Translations under genes and position numbers: made by a program
Part shown: piece after piece, positions 57,565-64,000 of the stretch
Layout: each line of letters begins with the position of its first letter
Numbering within the stretch: the stretch's first letter is position 1
Notes under the pieces: model-generated
Databases searched by the model: none
Seen by the model: the letters and a program-made list of their open reading frames with translations, nothing else
What the model was told of the DNA's origin: nothing
NCBI RefSeq assembly: GCF_900090295.1
Contig: NZ_LT607753.1
Coordinates: 4,278,001-4,342,000, forward strand
Reading direction: 5' to 3'
DNA length: 64,000 nucleotides
Origin: Micromonospora coxensis
Lineage (GTDB): Bacteria; Actinomycetota; Actinomycetes; Mycobacteriales; Micromonosporaceae

Positions 57565-59601
57565 TCAGCCCCCCACCGGCGCCGGCTCCGGAGCCGCCCC
57601 GGCCTCGTCGTCGTCCACCAGCGCCCCGGCGAACTGCGCCCGGTACAGCCGGTGGTACGCGCCGTGCGCCGCGAGCAGTTCCTCGTGGGTGCCCTGCTCG
57701 ACGATCCGGCCGTTCTCCATCATCAGGATCAGGTCGGCGTCGCGGATGGTGGAGAGCCGGTGGGCGATCACGAAGCTGGTCCGGTCCGAGCGCAGCGCCG
57801 CCATCGCCCGTTGCAGCAGCACCTCGGTACGGGTGTCGACCGAGCTGGTCGCCTCGTCCAGGATCAGCAGCGACGGCTCGGCCAGGAACGCCCGGGCGAT
57901 GGTGATCAGCTGCTTCTCGCCGGCGCTGACGTTGCTCCCCTCCTCGTCGATCACGGTGTCGTACCCGTCGGGGAGGCTGCGTACGAAGCGGTCCACGAAG
58001 GTGGCCCGGGCCGCGGCGTGGATCTCCTCCTCGCTCGCGTCCGGCCGCCCGTACGCGATGTTGTCGCGGATGGTGCCGCCGAAGAGCCAGGTGTCCTGGA
58101 GCACCATGCCGATCCGGCCGCGCAGGTCGTCGCGGCGCAGCGTGGTGATGTCCACCCCGTCCAGGGTGATCCGGCCGGCGTCCAGCTCGTAGAACCGCAT
58201 GATCAGGTTGACCAGGGTGGTCTTGCCGGCGCCGGTCGGGCCGACGATCGCCACGGTGTGTCCGGGCTCGGCGACCAGGGACAGGTCCTCGATCAGCGGC
58301 TTGTCCGGGTCGTACCGGAAGGAGACGTGCGCGAACTCGACCCGGCCGTGCGGGTCGGTGACCCGGGCCGGCGGCTCCGGGTCGGGGCTCTGCTCCTCGG
58401 CGTCGAGCACCGCGAACACCCGCTCGGCGGAGGCCACCCCGGACTGGAGCAGGTTCGCCATCGACGCCACCTGGGTCAGCGGCTGGGTGAACTGCCGCGA
58501 GTACTGGATGAACGCCTGCACGTCGCCGAGGCTCATCGACCCGGACGCCACCCGCAGCCCGCCGACCACGGCGATCGCGACGTAGCTGAGGTTCCCGATG
58601 AAGAACATCGCCGGCATGATGATCCCGGAGATGAACTGGGCGCCGAAGCTGGCGTGGAACAGCTCGTCGTTCTTGGCGTGGAAGGCGGCCTGCACCTCCC
58701 GCTGCCGGCCGAAGACCTTGACCAGCTCGTGGCCGGTGAACGCCTCCTCGATCTGCCCGTTCAGCTCGCCGGTGTGCGTCCACTGGGCGATGAACTTGCG
58801 CTGCGACCGCTTGGCGATCTGCCCGGTCACCAGCACCGACAACGGCACCGCCACCAGGGCGACCAGCGCCAGCAGCGGCGAGATCCAGAACATCATGGCC
58901 AGCACGCCGACCACGGTGAGCAGCGAGGTGAGCAGTTGGCTCAACGTCTGCGAGAGGGTCTGCGAGATGTTGTCGATGTCGTTGGTGACCCGGCTGAGCA
59001 GCTCACCCCGGGGCTGCCGGTCGAAGTAGGGCAGCGGGAGCCGGTTGAGCTTCTCCTCCACCTCGGCGCGCAGCCGCAGCACCGTACGCTGCACCACCCC
59101 GTTGAGCAGCCAGCCCTGCCACCACATCAGCAGGCTGGCGCCCAGGTAGAGGGCGACGGCGAGGGCGAGGGTGCGGCCCAGGGCGGTGAAGTCGATGCCC
59201 ACCCCGGGGACGACGTCCATCCGTGCCAGCATGTCGGCGAAGTTGTCGTTGCCCGCCGCCCGGGCCGCCGCCACCGCCTGCTCGGCGCTGCTGCCGGCGG
59301 GGAGCTGCCGGCCGATCACCCCGGTGAAGATGATGTCGGTGGCGTGACCGAGGATCTTCGGACCGACCACGCTGGCCGCGACGCTCGCCACGGCCAGGGT
59401 GACGATCGAGTAGAGGTGCAGCCGGTGCGGCCGGAGCCGGCCGAGCAGCCGCCGGGCCGACGGCCCGAAGTTCAGCGACTTCTCCGCCGGCATTCCGGCG
59501 CCCATCCACGGCGGCCCGCCGCCCTGCCGGCCCGGGGGCAGCCGCTTCGGCGTCCGCGCCTCGGCGGCCGGCTTCTGATCGGGTACGCGCTGCGCGGTCA
59601 C
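57565..59601 (-). CDS. ABC exporter half-transporter with degenerate signature (heterodimer partner 2)
   Basis: 678 aa. Long N-terminal extension (~60 residues), six-helix membrane domain (about 60-390) and ATPase. Walker [11 protein letters not shown] and Walker [13 protein letters not shown] are canonical (catalytic Glu present), but the signature reads NVSAGEKQL instead of SGGQ. That pairs naturally with the partner, whose catalytic Glu is replaced: such complementary defects create one degenerate and one canonical ATP site, as in BmrCD or TM287/288. Multidrug or lipid export is likely. Overlaps the upstream ABC gene by 4 bases. Third gene of the marR-ABC-ABC operon. Confidence 0.9.
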   Translation of the reverse strand: MTAQRVPDQKPAAEARTPKRLPPGRQGGGPPWMGAGMPAEKSLNFGPSARRLLGRLRPHRLHLYSIVTLAVASVAASVVGPKILGHATDIIFTGVIGRQLPAGSSAEQAVAAARAAGNDNFADMLARMDVVPGVGIDFTALGRTLALAVALYLGASLLMWWQGWLLNGVVQRTVLRLRAEVEEKLNRLPLPYFDRQPRGELLSRVTNDIDNISQTLSQTLSQLLTSLLTVVGVLAMMFWISPLLALVALVAVPLSVLVTGQIAKRSQRKFIAQWTHTGELNGQIEEAFTGHELVKVFGRQREVQAAFHAKNDELFHASFGAQFISGIIMPAMFFIGNLSYVAIAVVGGLRVASGSMSLGDVQAFIQYSRQFTQPLTQVASMANLLQSGVASAERVFAVLDAEEQSPDPEPPARVTDPHGRVEFAHVSFRYDPDKPLIEDLSLVAEPGHTVAIVGPTGAGKTTLVNLIMRFYELDAGRITLDGVDITTLRRDDLRGRIGMVLQDTWLFGGTIRDNIAYGRPDASEEEIHAAARATFVDRFVRSLPDGYDTVIDEEGSNVSAGEKQLITIARAFLAEPSLLILDEATSSVDTRTEVLLQRAMAALRSDRTSFVIAHRLSTIRDADLILMMENGRIVEQGTHEELLAAHGAYHRLYRAQFAGALVDDDEAGAAPEPAPVGG

Positions 59602-61331
59602 GCCGCCACCTCCGTGGTCTGCTGGGACGCCACGATCTCGGCGTACGTCGGGCAGTCGGCCAGCAGGTCCTCGTGCCGGCCCAGCCCGACGACGGCCCCG
59701 TCCTCCAGCACGACGATCTGGTCGGCGTCGACGATCGTGGAGACCCGCTGGGCGACGATCACCACGGCGGCGTCCTCGGTGACCGGCCGCAGCGCCGCCC
59801 GCAGCCGGGCGTCGGTGCCGAGGTCGAGCGCCGAGAACGAGTCGTCGAAGAGGTAGATCTCCGGCTTGCGGACCAGCGCGCGGGCGATGGCCAGCCGCTG
59901 CCGCTGCCCGCCGGAGACGTTCGTGCCGCCCTGCGCGATCGGGGCGTCCAGCCCGCCGGGCATCTGCGCCACGAAGTCACGGGCCTGGGCGATCTCCAGC
60001 GCCGTCCACAGCTCCTCGTCGGTGGCGTCCGGGTTGCCGTAGCGCAGGTTGCTGGCGACCGTGCCGGTGAACAGGTACGGCCGCTGCGGCACCAGCCCGA
60101 TCCGCCGCCACAGCTCGTCGGGCTCCAGTTCCCGCACGTCCACCCCGTCGACCAGCACCGCCCCGGCGGTCGCGTCGACCAGGCGGGGGATCAGGGTGAG
60201 CAGGGTGGTCTTGCCGGCGCCGGTGGAGCCGATGATCGCGGTGGTCCGTCCGGGGCTCGCCCGGAACGAGATGTCGCGCAGCACCGGCGCGCTCGCCCCC
60301 GGGTACTGGAAGGAGACGCCGCGCAGCTCCAACTCGCCGCGCCCCTCGACCCGGGTCACCGGCCGGACCGGCGGCACCACCGACGAGTCGGTGTCGAGCA
60401 CCTCGACGATCCGCTCGGCGCAGACCGCCGCCCGGGGCACCATCATCAGCATGAAGGTCGCCATCATCACGGCCATCAGGATCTGCATCAGGTACTGGAG
60501 GAACGCGGTGAGCGCGCCGACCTGGATCTGCTCGGCGTCGACCCGCTGCGCGCCGAACCAGAGCACGGCGACGCTGGAGACGTTGAGCACCAGCATGACG
60601 ATCGGGAAGATCAGCGCCTGGAGCCGGCCGACCCGCAGGGCGGTGTCGGTGAGGTCGGCGTTGGCGGTCGCGAAGCGGTCCGTCTCGTACGGCTCGCGGA
60701 CGAAGGCCCGGACCACCCGGATGCCGGTGATCTGCTCGCGCAGCACCCGGTTGACGGTGTCGATCCGGGTCTGCATGAGCCGGAAGCCCGGCACCATCCG
60801 CCGGATGACCAGGCCGAGCGCGACCGCCAGCACCGGCACGCTGACCAGCATCAGCCAGGAGAGCCCGACGTCCTCGCGCAGCGCCATCACCACGCCGCCG
60901 ACGCTCATGATCGGCGCGGCCACCAGCATGGTGCAGCTCATCAGCACGAGCATCTGCACCTGTTGCACGTCGTTGGTGTTGCGGGTGATCAGCGACGGCG
61001 CGCCGAAGCGGGCCACCTCGCGGGCGGAGAAGCGGTTGACCTGTTCGAAGACATCGCTGCGGACGTCCCGCCCGAAGGCCATCGCGGTCCGCGCGCCCAG
61101 GTACACGGCGGCCACCGAGCAGACGATCTGCACCAGGCTGACCAGCAGCATCCAGCCGCCGGTGCGCAGGATGTAGCCGGTGTCGCCCCGGGCCACGCCG
61201 AGGTCGATGATGTCGGCGTTGAGGCTCGGCAGGTAGAGCGAGGCCATCGTGCCGACGAACTGGAAGAGCACCACCGCGAGCAGGGGCCGGTGGTACGGGC
61301 GGAGGTGGCCGCGGAGCAGGCGGATCAGCAC
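59598..61331 (-). CDS. ABC exporter half-transporter with Asp in place of the catalytic Glu (heterodimer partner 1)
   Basis: 577 aa, six-helix membrane domain and ATPase. Walker [11 protein letters not shown], canonical signature [16 protein letters not shown], but Walker B ends [12 protein letters not shown], with Asp where Glu is catalytic. See the partner gene at 57565 for the complementary degeneracy. GTG 61331 overlaps the MarR gene's end by 7 bases. Substrate unknown. Confidence 0.9.
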   Translation of the reverse strand: MLIRLLRGHLRPYHRPLLAVVLFQFVGTMASLYLPSLNADIIDLGVARGDTGYILRTGGWMLLVSLVQIVCSVAAVYLGARTAMAFGRDVRSDVFEQVNRFSAREVARFGAPSLITRNTNDVQQVQMLVLMSCTMLVAAPIMSVGGVVMALREDVGLSWLMLVSVPVLAVALGLVIRRMVPGFRLMQTRIDTVNRVLREQITGIRVVRAFVREPYETDRFATANADLTDTALRVGRLQALIFPIVMLVLNVSSVAVLWFGAQRVDAEQIQVGALTAFLQYLMQILMAVMMATFMLMMVPRAAVCAERIVEVLDTDSSVVPPVRPVTRVEGRGELELRGVSFQYPGASAPVLRDISFRASPGRTTAIIGSTGAGKTTLLTLIPRLVDATAGAVLVDGVDVRELEPDELWRRIGLVPQRPYLFTGTVASNLRYGNPDATDEELWTALEIAQARDFVAQMPGGLDAPIAQGGTNVSGGQRQRLAIARALVRKPEIYLFDDSFSALDLGTDARLRAALRPVTEDAAVVIVAQRVSTIVDADQIVVLEDGAVVGLGRHEDLLADCPTYAEIVASQQTTEVAA

Positions 61332-61846
61332 GGCGGGCCCCCCGGCGTCGGCTGGTCGGGATCATGGAGTCGTGGGTTCAACCGGCTGTCCTCCCCGTCG
61401 GACATGCTCACGATCAATTCGGTCAGGAACTCCCGGATCACCGCCTTCTTCGCCGGGTCGGCGTCGACGGAGGTGAGCGGGGTGTCGCGGTGGATCAGGG
61501 CGACGAGCTGCCGCAGCTGCTCCCGTCCCCGGTCGGTGAGGGCGAGCTGCACCGCGCGGCGGTCGGCGCCGTCCCGGCGGCGGACGACGAAGCCGTCGCG
61601 TTCGAGGGTGTCGACGATGCCGGTGAGGGTGGCCGGGCGGACGAAGCACTGCTCGGCGACCTGCCGGTGGGTGGCGTCCTCCATGCCGGCCAGGGTGAAC
61701 AGCACCCGCGCCCCGGCCGGGGTGAGGCCGTGGTGCTCGGCCAGGTAGCGCCCCCAGTGCTGGTCGACGAGGTGGCCGGCGACCGACACCAGGCGCCCGA
61801 TCGGCACCTGGCGCAGCGCGTCCGGGAAGCGGATCAGCGGGTCCAT
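61325..61846 (-). CDS. MarR-family regulator of the ABC exporter
   Basis: 173 aa. HHGLTPAGARVLFTLAGMEDATHRQVAEQCFVRPATLTGIVDTLERDGFVVRRRDGADRRAVQLALTDRG is the MarR winged helix. ATG 61846 (DPLIRFPDALRQVP) is preferred over the open frame to 61888, which overlaps the DoxX gene. First gene of an operon with the two ABC exporter genes (7-base overlap), typical for drug-responsive exporter control. Confidence 0.9.
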   Translation of the reverse strand: MDPLIRFPDALRQVPIGRLVSVAGHLVDQHWGRYLAEHHGLTPAGARVLFTLAGMEDATHRQVAEQCFVRPATLTGIVDTLERDGFVVRRRDGADRRAVQLALTDRGREQLRQLVALIHRDTPLTSVDADPAKKAVIREFLTELIVSMSDGEDSRLNPRLHDPDQPTPGGPPC

Positions 61847-61877
61847 CTGCACGGCGTACACGTTAGCCCCCAAATGG

Positions 61878-62324
61878 TCAGGGGCCAAACGAAATAGCGA
61901 CGGCGACGGCGACGAAGAGGACCTGCAGCGCGGTGCGGGCCGCCAACGGGGTGACCGGCCGGCCGCCCAGGGTCAGCCCGCGACGGGCCGCCGAGACGTT
62001 CGCGGGGAACATCGCCACCATCAGCAGGGCGAGCGCGGCGGCAGCCCAGCGTGCGGTGGCCGGGACCAGCAGGGCCACGGCGCCGACCAGTTCCAGCACG
62101 CCGGTGACGGTGACGAGCAGGTCCGGGCGGGGGAGTCGCGGCGGGACCATCGCGATCAGGTCGGCGCGGCGCGGTGAGGCGAAGTGCGCGAACCCGGTCA
62201 GCGCGAACATCAGTGCCAGGCCTACCCGGAGCGCGGGGTGCCAGCCGTCGAGGGGGTCGACGCCGGTCAGGCCGGCCAGCCGGGCGAGGGCGGCGCCGAC
62301 GACGAGGGCGATCAGTGGGGCCAT
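61878..62324 (-). CDS. DoxX-family membrane protein
   Basis: 148 aa, four hydrophobic segments (about 1-18, 38-52, 70-90, 95-115), FALTGFAHFASPRRADLIAMVPP and VTGVLELVGAVALL typical of DoxX/TQO-small-subunit-like proteins. These are involved in thiosulfate-quinone reduction or redox stress in some bacteria, mostly unknown. Start ATG 62324 after a GGAGG ribosome site. Divergent from the TetR gene across two operator-like repeats. Confidence 0.85.
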   Translation of the reverse strand: MAPLIALVVGAALARLAGLTGVDPLDGWHPALRVGLALMFALTGFAHFASPRRADLIAMVPPRLPRPDLLVTVTGVLELVGAVALLVPATARWAAAALALLMVAMFPANVSAARRGLTLGGRPVTPLAARTALQVLFVAVAVAISFGP

Positions 62325-62346
62325 GGGAACCTCCGGGAGGGGAGCA

Positions 62347-62397
62347 TCTTGATAATGACAAGATATGCCCGGCGGTGGTGGTCTTGTCAATGCCAAG
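62347..62397. promoter_or_regulatory. Two CTTG-N7-CAAG operators between doxX and tetR
   Basis: TCTTGATAATGACAAGA (62347-62363) and CTTGTCAATGCCAAG (62383-62397) share CTTG-NN-AATG-N-CAAG. They fill the 86-bp gap between two divergent starts and are the likely binding sites of the TetR-family protein. Confidence 0.75.
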
Positions 62398-62410
62398 TTA
62401 CGATCGCGCA

Positions 62411-62962
62411 ATGACGAGCAACCGGCCGTACCACCACGGCGACCTGCGCCGCGCCCTGCTCGTGACGACGGCGGAGGCGATCCGGGAAGCCGGTCCGGCG
62501 GCGCTCAGCCTGCGGGACCTCGCCCGCCGGGCCGGCGTCTCGCACGCCGCCCCGGCGCACCACTTCGGCGACAAGGCGGGGCTGCTCACCGCGTTCGCCG
62601 TCGAGGGCTTCGAACTGCTCGCCGAGGAGCTGGGCCGGGCCGGCGACGACCTGCTGGAGGCCGGCGTGGCGTACGTCCGGTTCGCCGTCGAGCACCGGGC
62701 CCACTTCGAGGTGATGTTCCGCCCCGACCTCTACCGGCCCGACGATCCCGCGCTGGTCGCCGCCCGGGCCCGGTCCGGCGCGGCGCTGCACGGCGGGGTG
62801 GCCGCCCATCCGGCCGCCTCCGCCCCCGACCGCGACGCCCTCGCGGCCTGGTCGATCGTGCACGGCTTCGCCACCCTCTGGCTGGCCGGCGCCCTGCCGC
62901 CCGACGTGGGGGACGACCCCGAGACCACCGCCCGCGAGGTCATCCGCCGCCTCTTCGCGTGA
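62411..62962 (+). CDS. TetR-family transcription regulator
   Basis: 183 aa. HHGDLRRALLVTTAEAIREAGPAALSLRDLARRAGVSHAAPAHHFGDKAGLLTAFAVEGF is the TetR HTH. The C-terminal half is a TetR_C (WHG-like) ligand domain with VRFAVEHRAHFEVMF. ATG 62411 lies 14 bases from the second CTTG-N7-CAAG site; the longer open frame upstream is a shadow of doxX. Likely represses itself and the divergent doxX gene. Confidence 0.93.
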   Translation: MTSNRPYHHGDLRRALLVTTAEAIREAGPAALSLRDLARRAGVSHAAPAHHFGDKAGLLTAFAVEGFELLAEELGRAGDDLLEAGVAYVRFAVEHRAHFEVMFRPDLYRPDDPALVAARARSGAALHGGVAAHPAASAPDRDALAAWSIVHGFATLWLAGALPPDVGDDPETTAREVIRRLFA

Positions 62963-63059
62963 CCCCGCCGGCCACGGCCCGCAGGTGTTCCCGCCCGACG
63001 TGGCTCCCGCGCGGCCTGCCCGGGTGCGGTTCCCCGGCGCTTCGCGCGGCTCGGCCTGG

Positions 63060-63213
63060 ATCTCGCGCGGCTCTGCCCGTAATCCCGCGCGGCTCTGTCT
63101 GAGATCCCGCGCGGCTCAGCCCGTGATCCCGCGCGGCTCTGCCTGAGATCCCGCGCGGCTCGGCCCGTCATCCCGCGCGGCTCTGCCTGAGATCTCGCGC
63201 GACCCCGCCCGGG
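63060..63213. repeat. 22-bp tandem repeat array
   Basis: Seven head-to-tail copies of a 22-bp unit starting ATCCCGCGCGGCTC: 63060-63081, 63082-63103, 63104-63125, 63126-63147, 63148-63169, 63170-63191, 63192-63213, the first and last diverged, with a fainter copy at about 63040. Copies alternate between two endings, one like TGCCTGAG and the other CCCGTN, so the higher-order period is 44 bp. It occupies the 317-bp gap between the TetR and MarR stops. Not coding in any convincing frame. Confidence 0.85.
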
Positions 63214-63279
63214 ATCCCGCTTCCGCCTCGCTCTTCCGGCACGCGCCGGATCCCGGTGTGGACCCGGCAGCAGGGGCGG

Positions 63280-63822
63280 TCAGTCCGGGCGCGGGCCGGA
63301 GCGCGGCTCGTCCGGCGCCGTCGCGACGTACTCGCGCATCACCGCGGCGACCTCGCGCAGGAACGCGGTGGTCGCGGCCGCCTGGTCGGGGGTGAGCCGG
63401 GCGACCGCCTGCTCGACCCCGGCGAGCATCGGCCGCAACGCCGCCAGCACCTCGTCGTGGGCCTGCGCGGTGACCTGGAGCGAGAGCCGACGGCGGTCGC
63501 TCGGGTGCGGTGCCCGTTCCACGTGGCCGGCCTGCACCAGGCGGTCGACCAGGGTGGTGGCCGAGGCGGAGCGGATGCCGAGCCGGTGGCCCAGTTCCAC
63601 CGGGCCGAGCGGCACGGGGGAGGAGATCAGGTGGTCGATGGCCGCCGCGTCGGTGGTGCCGATGCCGAGCCGGCGGGCCAGCGCCCCCCGGGTGTCACCG
63701 GCGGCCCGGAGCACCTCGCGCAGGGCGCGGGCGGTCTCGCTGGTCGTCGGCGCCTCGCTGTACGGCCCTCGGCGCGACACGCCGGACGCCCCACGCTCAC
63801 CGGTTGACGCCGCCCCCTGCAC
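63280..63822 (-). CDS. MarR-family regulator
   Basis: 180 aa. VPLGPVELGHRLGIRSASATTLVDRLVQAGHVERAPHPSDRRRLSLQVT is a MarR winged helix. The first ~25 residues are low-complexity, so a later start is possible. Divergent from an MFS exporter; a strong palindrome between them is its likely operator. Confidence 0.9.
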   Translation of the reverse strand: MQGAASTGERGASGVSRRGPYSEAPTTSETARALREVLRAAGDTRGALARRLGIGTTDAAAIDHLISSPVPLGPVELGHRLGIRSASATTLVDRLVQAGHVERAPHPSDRRRLSLQVTAQAHDEVLAALRPMLAGVEQAVARLTPDQAAATTAFLREVAAVMREYVATAPDEPRSGPRPD

Positions 63823-63844
63823 GGGTAAAAGCTAGCACCTCAGG

Positions 63845-63863
63845 TAGCTAGAAAATCTAGCTA
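63845..63863. promoter_or_regulatory. MarR operator between marR and MFS exporter
   Basis: TAGCTAGA-AAA-TCTAGCTA, perfect 8-bp inverted repeat with a 3-base centre, in the 56-bp gap between divergent starts. AT-rich against its surroundings, and the right shape for a MarR dimer. Confidence 0.8.
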
Positions 63864-63878
63864 GTCGAGGAGGCCCGG

Positions 63879-64000
63879 ATGCGCGGCGACGGACGCGGCC
63901 GCTGGTGGGGACTGCTGGCCATCAGCCTCGGTGTCGCGATGATCATCGTGGACGCGACGATCGTGAACGTCGCCGTACCGCAGATCATCCGGGACCTGGG
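63879..64000 (+). CDS. MFS drug exporter, DHA2 type (5' part only)
   Basis: First 40 codons of an EmrB/QacA-type proton-driven exporter; the window ends inside it. WWGLLAISLGVAMIIVDATIVNVAVPQI contains the family's first helix with the D-x-T-I-V-N-V-A motif (motif D1). GAGGAGG lies 6 bases before the ATG. Probably repressed by the divergent MarR. Confidence 0.9.
   Translation, partial: MRGDGRGRWWGLLAISLGVAMIIVDATIVNVAVPQIIRDL

Noticed and set aside
63060..63213. CRISPR array
   Set aside because: The 22-bp units are head to tail with no unique spacers and no cas genes nearby.

Overview
The window is very GC-rich actinobacterial chromosome (third codon positions are almost all G or C; GTG starts, 4-base stop/start overlaps and leaderless promoters are common). 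Gene content (conservon-type cvn operon, PknB-type kinase, LpdA-like quinone reductase, two 21-23 bp intergenic inverted repeats) suggests the Micromonosporaceae, most likely Micromonospora; the genus is an inference. I see no rRNA, tRNA, CRISPR array, intact insertion sequence or phage. Two genes are cut by the window edges (a sugar permease at the left, an MFS exporter at the right).

Layout. 1-3.5 kb: end of a maltose-type ABC importer operon and a cytoplasmic GH13 amylase. 4.2-10.6 kb: BMP-type nucleoside ABC importer (lipoprotein, double ATPase that seems to start at CTG, two permeases) and a cytidine deaminase with an extra C-terminal domain. 10.7-15.5 kb: deoA, a DUF4272 gene, an RlmA-type rRNA methyltransferase, add and a uridine-kinase-like gene. 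15.7-25.6 kb: cvnABCD, a convergent Leu/Ile/Val-type binding lipoprotein, and two reverse-strand genes, one of which looks like a catalytically dead IS110-type transposase carrying the same C-terminal tail as the CvnA sensor kinase. 25.8-26.9 kb: PadR regulator and a membrane protein. 27-34.3 kb: blaI, an M56 protease and cydABDC on one strand. 34.4-41 kb: a split two-subunit ALDH16-like aldehyde dehydrogenase, deoC, upp, a GPP34 protein and a phosphohexo/pentomutase. 41-46.8 kb: Ser/Thr kinase, stand-alone acyl-CoA mutase subunit, M20 amidohydrolase. 46.8-55.8 kb: DUF4349 lipoprotein, MBL hydrolase, small unknowns, double-GNAT protein, gamma-glutamylcyclotransferase, lpdA, NmrA-type oxidoreductase, DUF998, DedA. 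56-57.5 kb: a short threonyl-tRNA synthetase paralogue behind a leader peptide with three consecutive Thr codons and a terminator hairpin. 57.6-64 kb: a MarR-controlled heterodimeric ABC exporter, a DoxX/TetR divergent pair with two matching operators, a 22-bp tandem repeat, and a MarR/MFS divergent pair with a near-perfect operator.

Functionally, nucleoside uptake (BMP transporter) and breakdown (cdd, deoA, add, deoC, the mutase) plus salvage (upp, udk-like) are scattered across 4-41 kb as one theme: imported nucleosides would be deaminated, phosphorolysed and their pentose sent to glycolysis through DeoC. The most unusual items are the threonine attenuator, the conservon tail shared with a transposase-like protein, two hairpins that keep one 25-nt loop but have unrelated stems, and the BlaI/M56 pair placed directly before the cytochrome bd operon with GTAG/CTAC palindromes in front of both units.
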